Shown: positions 1 to 13,205, counted from the first letter of the stretch. The stretch is 64,000 nucleotides of DNA from Blastomyces gilchristii SLH14081 (GCF_000003855.2 NW_003101671.1:1206154-1270153); one strand, 5' to 3'. Numbers and translations are program-made. The notes: a model not told the origin generated them from the sequence alone.

Positions 1-1045
1 GGTAATGTTAAATTCTCCTTTACCAAAAGCGGGGCTCCTATTCCTGCGAGATATCCCAGTTGGAAAATCGGGTAGTTATATGACCTTGGCTAACAATCAA
101 CCCGGTCTTGGTAGATTATGGACGGCTCTCCATCAAGAGGTATGGCTGATAACCCCCTTGGCCTATTGATATATTCCACATAGCTTTCGTTTGACCGTTG
201 AAATGGTGCTACATATAGATCAGGCTAACATATACTATTGCCGCGCGAATAGGAGAAACGATACCCATTCGATTGTTCCTAGGCGGTTTCGATTTGACTC
301 CGACGTTCCGTGATGTGAATAAGAAGTATTCGACCCGATACTATCTTAGCTTGGTACTTATCGACGAAGGTGAGTTATCGACTTCGTGCTTAGGCTGCTT
401 TGGTTGGGATCACTTCGGACCCTCCGTCGTCATCCAACCCCATCCCCCAAACCCAGCTTTCTTGATAAGCTTTTATCATTGGCAGGTGAAAAGTATCCCT
501 TCTTAAAGAGCAACTACGCGGCTCAGCTAAATGATTCAATTAGCTGTTCTCTGCAATGGGGACCTGCCTGTTCCAATTTGGCCTTCACGTTTAGTTGTTT
601 CACCCCAGGCCCACGTAGAAAAAATCACTCTTCCCTCACCTCCCTCACAGCGAGCCACGTCCTCTGTATCCCTTAAACTCTGGTTTGGCTAGCCAGATGC
701 ACAATTCACTGCGCAGAGGCCAACAACCTTTAACCCCACGATAATTTACACTTTGCCCCTATATGCGGGGCTTCAGCGCGCTCATACTAGCAATCTAAAT
801 GGGAATAATCTGTCATCGGGATCAATCGCTAACAAGGGATTTTTCTAGATGCCCGTCGATATTTCAAACAATCTGAAATCGTTCTATACCGCCAAGCTCC
901 TGAAATTGGCTTGACCCCTGAAGTTGCACAGCAGCAAATTGCTCAACAGAAACAGCTCCAGGGCGAACCTACTACCTCAGCGGGCCCAACAAAAGATATG
1001 CAGACGGCATCGTTTGGAAAGCAGCAGGTCGCGGCCCAGGTGTAA
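1..1045 (+). CDS. VPS26: Retromer subunit VPS26 (Pep8), C-terminal exons, 5' part outside the window
   Basis: Vps26 is the arrestin-fold subunit of the retromer cargo-selective complex, which recycles receptors from endosomes to the Golgi. The spliced exons read ..IMDGSPSRGETIPIRLF.., then GGFDLTPTFRDVNKKYSTRYY, then DARRYFKQSEIVLYRQ, the family's most conserved C-terminal stretch. Exons that join in frame: one ending at base 1 (donor gtaatg), a 25-nt micro-exon 115-139, 253-369 (donor gtgagt), and 849-1045 ending in TAA at 1043-1045. The last intron is 479 bp, long for this window. A polar, Q-rich tail of about 45 residues follows the conserved core. The gene runs tail to tail with MON2. Identity is secure; only the exon ending at base 1 is inferred from phase and donor. 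Confidence 0.93.
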
Positions 1046-1591
1046 TTGAGGGTGGATGGAAAGAAGCGAGGATGAAACGGGTGTAAGGATTGTTCGATCG
1101 TACGCGGCGGAAGCCGCTTGACTTATTGGCGTAGTGGTCATGGGCTTTGGCCCTGTTCCTTGTTTATTTGGTTCTGTATGGACAACCACATTGTGTATCA
1201 TGAATTATGATAATCCATAGATTATTCGGTTCATACTATCAAGCTAGCTAACCTCTCTACGCCGCATACTAACACAATGCAACGGGTCATAACTACCTCA
1301 ATGAAATTTTATACCCTCCCATTGACGACAAGAACTGGACAACGGCGAAAAAAAAAAAAAAAAAAAGAAAAAAAAAATGCTATGATACGTAAAATAAAAC
1401 TAAACCCAGCTTAGCAAACAACTGATTAAGTGGAAGAAGGCACGTACTTCAATTCCTCGATCACAGCACGCCATTGATCACTTTGTAACCACTGCAATAA
1501 TCTTAGTATGGGAAAGTACATACAGTTTTATGTTGTTTTGTTTAACTGTTAGCACCCCCATTTGAGCTGCATTTTTAATGTAGTCAGCGAA
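1046..1591. other. Convergent 3' intergenic region with A-tract
   Basis: Spacer between the stop codons of VPS26 and MON2. It holds an almost pure A tract at about 1348-1377, broken by one G. No gene or RNA is seen. Confidence 0.7.
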
Positions 1592-4500
1592 TCAATCATC
1601 CCTATCGTCCTCCTCCTCCTCCTCATCTTCGTCACTACCACCAAGTTGATCTCGCGAAATAGTCGCCAACACCTTCTGCAGCGCGTCCAAAACGCTGCTA
1701 TTCTCACTCTCCTTCCCAGCAACTCCCATCGCCTTCACCACGAGCGGATACACCCAGCCTAGATGCTTCTTGTACATCGCTGAATTACCACCACCTCTTT
1801 CCCCCTCTAACGGTACAACAGGACCCGCGTCGGGGATCGCAGCCGGTTCGCTTCGCAGCTCGACGAGCCGACGTAGCAGCCATAGCAATTCCTTTCGTGC
1901 CTGTGTAGGTTGGGGCATGAGCCCACGCAGTGGCTGATCTGCGATGTAGGATTTCAGAGATATTGCACAACGTAGGATTAGATACGGGGATACGGATTTA
2001 GCGAGGAATATATAGGGACTTGTTGCGTCCTGACGTGAAACTTTCGACGGAGACGCCGATACCGATTGTTTGTGGGAAGGACAATTGTTGGAGCGCACTG
2101 ATACAAGGTCAAATAATGAGTCCATCATCACGTAGGCCATCTTTGATCGGGGGATTGGAGGCGGATCATATGTACGTCCCATACGAATTTTATATAAATC
2201 CCGCAGCGGTTCTCTTGCGAGTGTTCCTCGGGGTAGGTCCGAATTCTGTGCTGGGTAGACAAAGGACGAGTGGAAAAGCGCGCAGGCGAAGTCACGCCGT
2301 GTTTTATCCGGGATTAGAAGTGAACCAAGCGATGGTATCACGATGTCACGGAGGCGGGAGAAAGCTGTTATGTCAAATTCTTCATCTTCGTAAATTTCGT
2401 GGGACTGAATGTTCAATTTTTCGTAACCGTGGGCAGAAACGATCCCTTTTGAAATGTCCACAACGCAGTTCCAGAAACGAACAAGTTCGTCTTCGCTGGA
2501 ATTGGCATGTTCTTTCTCAACATAGGGAACAGCAACCTGGAGAATATCGAGCGAAACGGATGTTCCCACTCTCCAGAGGGCAGGTCCACGATCTCTTCCA
2601 TTCCAATTATATTTATGAGCTATTTGGTTGGAGAGACGCTCAAGCGCTCTCACTAAAGTACCGTCCGAGAAAATATCCGTGATAATCCCATATTCTGCAA
2701 TATACCAACCAAGCAGTCGCATTGCGGACTTCGAGAATGCCACGAATGTTGGCCTTCGGCTATCTTGACCTTCAGACCATTTTGTCAACGCACAATCGGA
2801 AAACTCCGCAAGGCATGTAACAAGTGCAGGTTGAGAAGAAGCTCTTTCAGAGCATATTGTCTTCAAGCATTCCATAGCGAGCGATTGCAGTTCTGACAGG
2901 TGGTCCACATCCGGGGTATATCGTGAGGACACTGAACCCCAAACGGCGATTCGTAAGTTGTTAAGCACTTGATGAATATGTCCTTCGGTTAATCTGTCCT
3001 TCAGGAGTTGATAGAGTTGCTTAAAGGTTTTTAGATAGGCTAGCAAAGCATTTTGATTTTGCACGGCTAAATCAGGCTGTTCGTCTCGTGTAATTGGGTT
3101 ACCATTGACCCAGACAGCCCACGCAGACTCTAAAGATTCCACGCTGATCTGTTCGTAGCCCCGCGTTCGTGAGAGGACCTCCGAAAAGCTCGAAAAGACC
3201 GATTCATCTAACTCAAGGAGTTTGATATTGATTATCGCATCGAAGGAATCTAGTAGTCGCTTCCATGATTGAGCAAAGTCCTCATGCTGTGCGATGGTGT
3301 CAAAATACGCGGCAATTAAATTGGACAGTCCTTTCGTCAAAATCACAGCGGTTTCGACCAATGCTTTCATCTCCCCTGAGTCAGGGAACTTTGAGGCCTG
3401 CGACGCCATCAGAACTTCCTTCTGTACCGACTCTGCCATAACAAATAGAACCTTATTCAGACATAAATGCCAGGCCTTTGGCGGGAGTTGGTGGCCATAA
3501 GCATCAAAAATGCGCAGCGCGGTCTGGATTGCAGTATTACGAATCTCTGCGCGATTATCTGTGCTTAAATCGACAATTCGTAACAGAAGAAGTAGCCATA
3601 ATGAGTTCCTTGAAATCAGGAGATCTGAATTTTTAGCTAATGTGGTCAATATCTCCTCGTTAGAATCGACTTCTATATGACTTTCGATGGAAAACTTGTC
3701 GATCTGGCTTCGTAGAAAATCAGAGAGGTTCCAAAACGAGGTAGTAGAAGTAAGGGAGATGTTGAAATCTTCCACCTGTGACGCGAAGTTCGAGAATGCC
3801 CTAACTAGCTCTAAGAGACAAGGGGACGATAGTAAACTAAGGAAATCGGAAGCGACAAGCTGCAGTGAGCTGTAAGCTGTTCTGACGAGTCTTGCGGACT
3901 TGACGTTTAAAATTCTCTGACTCTTGTGAACATGATTAGACGAGGCGGGTTTGTCCCTCTCCCCTGACATTAGCCCGCTATCATCAAACACACTCGATAT
4001 CAAGTCAAAAACCAGGTCCCATCCCGCAATCAATGACTCTCCACATTCTTCGAGAATCAATTTTAGAGTCTCAAGAGCAATCTCGTGAACTTCGAAATCG
4101 GACGTACGTTGAGAAGACTTTGAGCCCAGATTAGACTTATATAATGTCGAGATCTGAATTTTCAACGCGCGCAATCCGCGAAGTTGGACCTGATTCCGTT
4201 TGGCCGGATCATCGAAGTTTCCGAGTTTGATGGAGTGGAACACAAGGCTGTCAAGAACATGACTTGCATTTGAACGTAGGGACTGCTTAATTTGGGCATT
4301 TTGAGTAATAGAGACGAGATCCCCAACCAAAGTGTGCCAAATTCCTTCCTCATCGTCGGGGAGAACTAGCCGTTCAATATTCGACTTTGCCAATTCGTTC
4401 ACTTTGGCTAGTACGAATTTCAACTCGTCATCCTGTATCCTCGATTTCCCCAGGGTTATAGAAATAGTGCGTTTGTTCTGATGTATCCGCCCTGGTACCT

Positions 4501-7105
4501 TGGAGGATGGGGGAGATTGCGGCAGTCCGGTGTGATGTTCACGTGTAACACCGGGTATGCCATTATCAGTCTTTTCAGAAAGGCGTAAAAGAGCAGTCAA
4601 AAGGTTTTTAAACGAAGTATTGGGGTACTCTCCAGTGCTCTCAAACATTTTAGATGCTGCTGCTTCAACCGCCATTATTTCGGTACCAAGGTTGGATTTG
4701 GATGGCTCTGGGGTAAGTGGTGCATTCACGTCGCTTCTATTGTTTGCAGATGTAGGCTTTGAGGTAGCCACGGTCGAAACGCTGATTATTAGTTCTGCAT
4801 GTTGCAGTGTTTCGAGAATTATTGACCATGCAGCTTGATCTAGGGTTGGCCCTAGCGCAATTCCAAGATTCAGTAAAGCTCGTAAACACAACAGATTACG
4901 AGTGCTAAGAGTAGCGGCAGTGTTTTCAATTACCGAAGTCAACGAGTCCGTGGCCATTGGGGACTTCGGCATGGGTGATTGGGCAGTCTGGGCATTCTGG
5001 GAGTCTGTGCCAGGAGAGTTGAGTGGCATGCTGATGATACCAAGATCGGCTGGAACAGCTGCCTTCCCAAGCGTAGTGAGAAAGGCATCTCGTGGCGTAG
5101 ATAACCTTAGAAGTCCAGCAACATGGGTTAGCTTCTGAAAAGATCGGACGAGATTGTGGTAAAATTCCCCGTCTAACGAGGCATAGAGAAATGTGGAACA
5201 TGTGGCGAGAATAGCAGGCCAGCAGGTGTCGATCATGCTAGCGATAGCCTGAATGCCATCAATCTGGGGATGAGATTTGAGCTCCAACGGGTTTAGAGGA
5301 ACAGATAATTTCTTCGAGGCTCCACTGGAACTTCTACGCTGAAGTTCAGATCCGTCGCCTTCTTTATTCGAGATCGAAGCTCGATGTTTCCGTTTGCTTT
5401 TGGATTCAGATACCGTTAAGGGAAGGATATACTTTGCAACGCTCTCCGAAAACGCACTGATACAGTTGAGGACAAGGCTGTAAATATATGTTTCAGGAGG
5501 CATTGGCGCGTCTATCTTGTCTAGAGTTTCGATATATGGCGCCCGAACAAGACTCCACTGGCTACTAATACCACATGCGCTCTCTCTTGCGGATGGGCCT
5601 CCAATGACGCCAGCGACAGCAACAGCCTCAAGCGCAACTTGTTCATCCATCGTATTTCTTGAGGTCGATGTACCCGTTGGCAAAGTCGATCGGTGACTAA
5701 CGCCAATAAGGGATGGCTTTTCGGACGCCAGTCTCACCAAGCAAGCCATGTGATCGCGGACGATATTTCTGCGACCTTCTTCGCTGTCGAATAGTGTGTA
5801 AATAAGTCTGACAAGCCCAGGGTCGGAATACAACCCTCTGAAGATTTCCATACAAAGAACACGTTTCCAGGGTACCGCAGCATCAGTGTCAAGTGAATGA
5901 ATTAGAAGCCCTAGTGCCATTTCGCACTCTGATATTAATTGGGGTAGATATTCCCTGAGTAGAAGGAGCAATATTCTAGCCACGCGAACCGTTAGAGGAA
6001 AGCTATACCTCTCGGAAAGATGTCTCACGGTCAACGGCATCAACCGGTTACGGAGAACCTGAACTTGCTCTGGATGTTTGGCAAAAACATGACCGTTGTT
6101 GACAAGAATACTCTCAATCAATTCAAGCACGAAAATCTTGGAAAGTGAATTGATGTTGAGGAACTCCAACTTTTCTCCTTCTATCAAGCGGCAGAGGTCA
6201 TCCAAAATCTATGAAAAAGGGTTAGTAATGAAACTCATATTTGCTCCATTGCAAATCATAATTTACCCTTAAAGCGTCATGGCTTGCCGAAGATATATGG
6301 ATCTGCTGGTCATATACTGTTACAGCCGAGCTAATAACAGCGTCTGGCATAGCTTCGAAAATGTCAGTAACAAAATTAATATAAAAATTCGACCGTGGAG
6401 ACAACCAGTTGACATACCATCCGTTTTCGAAACCTTGTCGAAGATAGACACCACGAGCTGCTGCATTGTAGCGGCCGCTGTGTTCGCAACAGATGATGTT
6501 TTGCTATTCTGGAGAGTGGAACATATTTCCAAAGTACTAGCGAGAAGCGGTCCATTCAAATCTATCGCATAATACTGAAATAATGACCCTAGAGTTTGCA
6601 AAACCTTAAGTTGGACATCGAGACCTGTCATGGCCTTAGCACTAGCACAACAGCTATCAAATAGGAGCAAGGATTACCTAGGTTTGTTGTTTCATGAAGC
6701 CCGTCAAGGACATCTCTGAGGAGTTCTGGCGGCAGTGCCCGAGATGCCACCAATCTCTGGATGCAGACCACCCCAATTGCGGCAAGCCGGCCATGGCGAG
6801 TCTGGCAAGCAATCACAAAGGGCTTTACGAACTGGGGCTTCCGAATTAAATCTCTTGGAAAGTTAGCATATATGGATCAATCTGTATTTCTAGCGTTTAA
6901 GCAAACCTGCTGCCAGTTGGGTTTCCGAAGTTGATGGTAAGCCCTTGAGCTCTGTCAAGGACTGCTCCGCTGCCTGGACAAAATGTAAGCAGCTCTCATC
7001 TTGAAAATACGGAAGTTAGATTATTACATTTTTTAGATTTGCATTCTTCCGTTTCGACTCCTGTATCAAATTTGAGAGTTCCGTCTGCAGGATATGGGAG
7101 GTCAT
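1592..7105 (-). CDS. MON2: MON2, endosomal/Golgi peripheral membrane protein
   Basis: Mon2 is a large HEAT-repeat scaffold related to Sec7-type Arf-GEFs but without a Sec7 catalytic domain; it works with Dop1 (and Neo1) in endosome-Golgi recycling. Exons on the minus strand: 7105-7028, 6973-6907, 6851-6678, 6624-6418, 6352-6267 and 6208-1592, all phase-consistent, with introns of 53-65 bp and GT..AG ends. The predicted protein is about 1741 aa, normal for fungal Mon2. The N terminus MTSHILQTELSNLIQES and the later segment FVKPFVIACQTRHGRLAA are family signatures; the helical body includes LNINSLSKIFVLELIESIL and a Ser-rich linker. The C terminus is acidic (EDEEEEEDDRDD). The start is the first in-frame ATG of the conserved block. 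Confidence 0.93.
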
Positions 7106-7427
7106 GTCAGATATCAAACTGCACTCAGCGTCATCGGCGCGGTCCGTCTCAACCTCAGCAGGAACAGGCTAAGGTTTCAGTCACAGAAGAACTTTAAGAT
7201 CAGGCCACATATGGCATCGGTAAAGAAGAACAACTAGTTTAGTTAGAGATAAAAGATAGTTGAAACGGGCAAACACCTAAATATCATAGAAACAGAGGTA
7301 AGCACCTGGATGTTCGGGATGTTTGTACTGTGGCCATCTCGCATTTTGTCCACCTAGCTAGAGAGCAAGACATGTTTGCTTACCTAATCATATCTACTAA
7401 TAGTTAGTTAACTAGTTAACTACCTAG
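7106..7427. promoter_or_regulatory. MON2-side half of a split divergent promoter
   Basis: Upstream region of MON2, cut off from its other half (13206-13423) by the copia element. It contains repeated tacctaggta-like palindromic words just before the insertion point. No specific factor site is claimed. Confidence 0.5.
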
Positions 7428-7432
7428 GTAAG

Positions 7433-7542
7433 TGTAGGATAGTTGAAGGTTGTATTGATAGATCTATCTACAAGAACATAATATAGTGGTGGGTCACGTG
7501 ATCTAGTGGGATTGCTAACCGCAACAGCCGTAAGGGCCAACA
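7433..7542 (-). repeat. Copia 3' LTR (110 bp)
   Basis: Same length as the copy at 13091-13200. By eye the two differ at five positions, all transitions. It is preceded by the gtaag target duplication. Confidence 0.93.
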
Positions 7543-7551
7543 CCCCCCCTC
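7543..7551 (-). other. Polypurine tract of the copia element
   Basis: On the minus strand GAGGGGGGG lies immediately 5' of the 3' LTR, the standard plus-strand priming site of LTR retrotransposons. Confidence 0.8.
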
Positions 7552-8901
7552 AAGATAACAAGAATCACATACAAAAACACCCAAACCACCAAGATAGTCT
7601 GTCATAGACTGGCCGCCAGGATCATGAATTTCACATTTGGTCCCATTTGGTCTGGTCCCATACATTTCTTGGCGTGAATCCCGCTGGGACTGACTATCAA
7701 AAAAACATGTAAAGTGACTATATATCAGATCTTAAAATGAAATCATGACTTGAAAAAAATGAGAAAGTGATTTCATTTGATTCTATTTAGTTTCATTCTT
7801 GGCATAAAGTTACTATTTTTAGACATTTTAAGGTTTTTTTTAGACTATTTTTAATTTTTTAAAAAGTAATACTTTTTGATAACACTTAAATGAGATTTAA
7901 AGTCATTTAAAGCAATAAAAATAATTTAAATTGAGAAGTAGAAATCATGATCTCATTTGAAAAATGTGATAAGAGTAGACAGTAAGTCTCACTGAGACAG
8001 TATGAAACTACTATCTAATGTTAAAACTGTGTAATGAGATCAGTCAAATTGATAATAAGACTATCAAAAAATCTGGTCCTGGTCTCAGACACAGTCACAC
8101 GGTCAGTCTAGTCTGTCAAAACTAAATACAAATGTAAAATTAAACATTCTCAACTTTTACACCTGTAAGATCTAGTAAAATCATGAATTGTGTAAATATT
8201 ACAGTGTCTAGAGATTTAGTAAGTTCATCTGCTGCTATCTGAGTAATGAGAATGTATTCTAAATCAATGACTCTCTGATTCAACTGTTAATATGAAAAAT
8301 GAAAATATGTATCAATGTGCTTGCTTCAGACTGTAATGACTGCTATCTTTGTAAGATCTATGATACTCTTATTATCAGTGAGAATCTGTATCAGAGATGT
8401 AGTAATAAAGCTAAGCTCAATTATAAGGTTTCAAATTCATATTATCTCATGAACTGCCTCACTAAGAGTCATATATTCAGTCTTATTGAAACTTAGAGAT
8501 ATACAAGATTGTTTTACTGAATATCATGAAATTAGGCTGTCTGCAAGCTTAAAAACATAGTTAAATATTAATTTTCTATCATTATTCAAGAGACTGACTC
8601 AATCAGAATCTAAGTAGCTGAAGAGTAGATAGAAATCATCAGAGAAATCAAAGATAATGAAAAGATCAGTGAAAACAGAAAGATCAGTAGAAACAGAAGA
8701 AACAGACCTCTTATACAGACTACATTTATAGAAAATGCTCAGATTCATAATCTCTTTCAAATAATATATAATATATAATAGAGTCTTTCAATATTGAGAT
8801 GTTGAATCAATGTTTCATTGAGTGAGTAGTGAGACAGTGTGAGTGATATCAGAATGTGTTTTAACTGTGAGATATTGCAAGTAACTTATATTATATTAAT
8901 A

Positions 8902-9400
8902 TCACTGAATTGTGAAATCAGTCTCTTTCTCAGATATAGAGAAATTATCAATACAGAATTCATTCTTTATTAATATTCTGATAACAGCTGCATTATCAAG
9001 ATAGAAATCTTTAATAAGATATTTAATATATTGATAATATATTAAATCAATTTTCTCATCTAAACAATTGATCTTTATACTCAAATACTTGATTGACTGA
9101 TGTAGATTCTTGACTTTTAATTTCTCACTGAGTATACTCACTAGTTAATCAGCATTCTCAGAAACTTTGAATATGATGTTAAGATTATCAATGTAGATTA
9201 TTATATAGAGATAATGTCTGAATATATGATATTAGAGTACTGAATCATAGATACTGACTGTAAATTCAAGATTACTTAACAGAGCTATTAAGTAATCATA
9301 TCAGATCTTTGCTGCAGAGTTCAGACTGTATAGACTATTCTCAACTATATAGATAAGTATTTTCAGCAAATCTATCTCAAATTCAGTGAGTTATCTTATA
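8902..9400 (-). pseudogene. Copia reverse transcriptase/RNase H relic
   Basis: On the minus strand, bases around 9184-9195 encode Y-I-D-N inside a hydrophobic context (IIIYIDNLNII), the degraded YVDD catalytic motif of copia reverse transcriptase. It is followed at 9141-8902 by KVKNLHQSIKYLSIKI, matching the conserved segment after the palm in copia Pol. The second Asp changed to Asn and scattered stops show it is dead. Confidence 0.75.
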
Positions 9401-11579
9401 TAGATCTTCTTAGTGAGACACTCATACAGATATATCATTACTATATTCACTTGATAAAGTGTTCAACTGTGTAGTACTACTATTGTAAAAAGAATATAAT
9501 TAACAGTATTAGTGATGACAGAAGTGTAGATCTCTTCTCTAGAATTCTTCTTAAGTCAGTTATTATAAATCACTCAACACAATTTTCTAAGAATATTATC
9601 AGAATTAATATTCAGGTTCACAGGTCTATCTTTCTTAAGAAACACTTAATAGTCTGAAGTAATTAATTCATCTCTCAGAATATCAGATCTAGAGATTAAA
9701 CTTCATATATTATATCTCTTCAGATCAGTAATCTCATATTACATGAACTTCTTTTAATAATCTTCTACTCTTTCTAGCTGTGATATGACATTCTTATAGA
9801 ACTTTGAAAGGTTATCTGTAATGAGACTTAAAGTGTATATAGTCAGTGATTTCGCAGGCTGCAATCATGTGAAATTCAGATTATTAATATTAGAAGCATC
9901 TTCATCATCAATCAGATAAATATCAGGTTTCAGTTCACTAACATTATTAATGAGTATCACAGATGTGACAATCAGTTCAACAACATGATTAATAAGTTTC
10001 ACAGATATAATAACTGATTTTTCAGTGATTGAGAACCTCACATTACTACTGACAATAATCTTATCAGATTCAGAATGTTATAGATAATATATCAATGTGT
10101 CACTGAATTCAATGATATGATACAAATTAACATATGAAGAGAGCTTATTCACAGACTGCTGAGATTCATGCAAGTGAATAAAAACCTCTGCATTCAATTG
10201 ATGAAAATACCTCACATTCAGTGAGATATTTGTAAGTGCACATTAAGAAATCTTATATAAACTTGAAATCATAGAAATCTCTGCAGTAGAGAATCAAAAT
10301 TTCAAGTTGTAAAGAACTGTAGATATGAGAGTATTATTAATTATTATAATCACTGTCTCTAGAACATCTGTTCAGAACTTCTTAGAGAGATTATCTTTTA
10401 AAAGAGCAGCTCTAACTTGTCTCATAATAGTGCAGATCTCATATTCAGAAACATCATTCTGATGTGATGAATATGATACTGTTGATTCTCATTTAATATC
10501 ATATAAATTCATAACTGTGTGCATACATGTGAATTGAAAAACATCATCAATATCAGTTTATAGAAAAGCAGAGACTGTATATCTAAGATTACTCATGAAT
10601 CTGAGTCACAACTTAAAGTATTGAACAGTCTCATTCTTGAATTTTAAAAAATATACTCAATGATGGTGAGTTGCATCACAGATGATAAGTATTCAGTATT
10701 TAATTCTCTAATGAGACTCTAAGAAGTGATCAGAGAGATCTTTCAATATATATCTATTATCTACAAGATTAATATGAATCTTCTCAATGAGTTGAATAGA
10801 TCTAGACATTGATATTTTCAAATAATCTCACATCATACCTGTCTTGACACATTTCTTGTAAAAGAACTTAGTCTTAGAATCTTTAATTATGACTTCAGTA
10901 TGAGAATTCTTGGCCATAGTAATTATAGCATCAGTGTGAATGTGACTGAGATCACAGTGCTAGTTCAAAAGAGTCTTTGATATTCTTGTATTCTTAAGAC
11001 CTGTATTTGAAACTGTAGAATCAATGTTATTAACAGTAGTAGCAGTGACTACAGAAAGATTAACTTTTCAGTCAAAATCATACTCATGTGATATTATAAT
11101 ATACTTAACTGTCTTATTCAGATAATTGAAATTCTCATTGAACTTCTGTTTATCAATCTTATATATGTTATTCTGAGTAGTTTAAACTGTATGAAAAATA
11201 ATATCATTCAGAGCTCTGCAAATGAAAAATGAGAGAATAGTGAAAGATAATATAAATTGAAATCTCTGATCTTCAAGCTTTGTAAATAAGAGCAGGTTAA
11301 CTGTAATATTAGACATATAGTGAACATTCTGCAAGTTAATATTATTATTCTCAATCTTTAAGATAACAGTCTTAATCTTCTTAACAAACTCAGTTTTCTC
11401 AGTTACAGAATTGACAGAGATATTATCATTAAAAGATTTAATATTTAAAAAAGAATAAAGCTCACTCATTATATTCAGACTTGTATATGTGTTCAAATAT
11501 CAAGATCTAGAGAATGATTTTTCAGTAACTGTGAAAGAGAAATAGAACTTAATCTTTGTAATTACTGTATTTACTGCTG

Positions 11580-11715
11580 ATTAAGAACTTATCAAGTTAT
11601 TCTTCTTCTCTTTCTTCTTATTATTTTTCTTATCATTCTTCTTTTTCTTTTTATCAGAGTGTAAGATGAAATATCTGTTAATAGTATATTCATATCTTCT
11701 GCAGTGAGTGTACTT
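11580..11715 (-). pseudogene. Copia Gag zinc-knuckle relic and Lys-rich tail
   Basis: The minus strand reads K-Y-T-H-C-R-R-Y-E-Y, spaced like a CX2CX4HX4C knuckle with the first and last Cys turned to Tyr and Gly residues lost, as expected from C-to-T/G-to-A mutation. A run of Lys/Asn codons follows, as is common after copia knuckles. Confidence 0.55.
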
Positions 11716-13073
11716 TTATACAGATATACTTTTATTCTTATCTTTATTCTTATCTTTATTCTTTTTCACAGTTACAGAATCAGTCTGAGACTGCTTTTTC
11801 TACTTAGTAATGATCTTCTTAAATGTATAATTCATCAGTTACTTCATTAAATCATTGATATTAATATTAACAATGAGTTTCTGATCAGTGAAGAAAAACT
11901 CATTTAAATATATTTTAATAAATGATCTTTGATAATCTTGTAGATTGTTAAGAAAAAGATTATAATATATATTCTCAGTACTCTGACAGAGCTTCTTATA
12001 ATAGATAATAAGATAGTGAAAATATCTCTGAAAAGTAAGATAATCATTCTTCTTAACTTATAATTTTATCAATTTCTTAAAGATATTAACTTGTTCTTCT
12101 ATCAGTAATATTATATATTTAATATTAATCTTGTCTTACAGAACTGCAGTATTATTAGCTTTCAAGATTTTAATAGTAGTTTAAACATTTTTAATAAGAC
12201 TTGATAGTATATATTTATATAGAGACTTGAAATGAATTCTTCACTTCTCAGAGTTAATATAATATATAAAAGAAAATTCTCATTGAGTTTTTAATAGAAT
12301 ATCAGTTTCATTAATAACTTTTATATCAGTTAATATATTAATATATCAGACTTTATAATTAGAGTTATTAAATGTAATCACTAATTTAATATCTAGTGTA
12401 TATTTGACTTTCTTCTAATATTTCTACAACTCATTTCTCATAGTGTCTCTTTATATAGAGACAGATATAGTAAGATATTAAGTGATTTCAGCTGTAGTTA
12501 TTTAATTCTGTAGTATTATCTATATAAGATTTATAAAATTGTCTGCAGTGTAATAGATAGATTGATTCAAATCATTATTAAAAGTTAGTATTCTGAGAGT
12601 GAGAAATGATAAAGAATTCAATGAGTTGAAATGAACAGATTCTATAGATAAATATTAACTCTGCTTTTCTTTATTCTGAAGCTTCTCTATTATCTCATTA
12701 TTAAATTTCATACTCTGATGAAAACTGATCTCAGTCTTATCTTACAAGTTAGAAGTCTTCTTATAATAAGTGATTATTCTATTAATAAGTTATCTGATAA
12801 AGTGTGTGATTCTGAGTCTTAAGCTGAACTCTGAAGTAATAGATATATCACTTATATTAAAATGACTCTGCTTCTTCTAGATGTATAAAAAAAAAAAAAA
12901 AAAGTGATATTCTTCACAATGAAGAATATGCTTTCTTAAAAATATAAAGTATATAAATCTGCTAATCAGCAGATTCAGAGAAAATGAAATATCTCTAATA
13001 AAAAGTAAGAGTCTTTTCAAAAAAGATAAACTATCTGTGTTAAAAATGTTGATACAATGTTCTAAAAAACATA

Positions 13074-13090
13074 CCATTCAGACTATAACC
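13074..13090 (-). other. Primer-binding site of the copia element
   Basis: Directly downstream (minus strand) of the 5' LTR is GGTTATAGTCTGAATGG. The GGTTAT start is the usual copia site matching an internal half of initiator tRNA-Met; the rest is mutated. Confidence 0.55.
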
Positions 13091-13200
13091 TGTAGAATAG
13101 TTAAAGGTTGTATTGATAGATCTATCTACAAGAACATAATATAGTGGTGGGTCACATGATCTAGTGGGATCGCTAACCGCAACGGCCGTAAGGGCCAACA
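13091..13200 (-). repeat. Copia 5' LTR (110 bp)
   Basis: Begins TGTTGGCCC and ends ...CTACA on the minus strand. It pairs with 7433-7542 and is flanked by the second gtaag copy at 13201-13205. Confidence 0.93.
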
Positions 13201-13205
13201 GTAAG

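Larger units (their letters stand above)
7433..13200 (-). mobile_element. Ty1/copia LTR retrotransposon, full length, mutated
   Basis: The ends are diagnostic: 110-bp direct LTRs at 7433-7542 and 13091-13200, and a perfect 5-bp target duplication gtaag at 7428-7432 and 13201-13205. On the minus strand the LTR starts TGTTGGCCC. A polypurine tract (GAGGGGGGG) abuts the 3' LTR, and a GGTTATA-type primer-binding site follows the 5' LTR. Internal relics lie in copia order: a zinc knuckle near 11.65-11.71 kb, then reverse transcriptase and RNase H near 8.9-9.4 kb. The interior is very AT-rich and full of stops, so it cannot be autonomous. Length is 5768 bp. Confidence 0.92.

Noticed and set aside
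4926..5201. Short frames inside MON2 on either strand
   Set aside because: Shadows of a long conserved coding exon.
7443..13200. CRISPR-like or satellite explanation for the repeated 110-bp ends
   Set aside because: Only two copies, with polypurine tract, primer site and target duplication, so they are LTRs.
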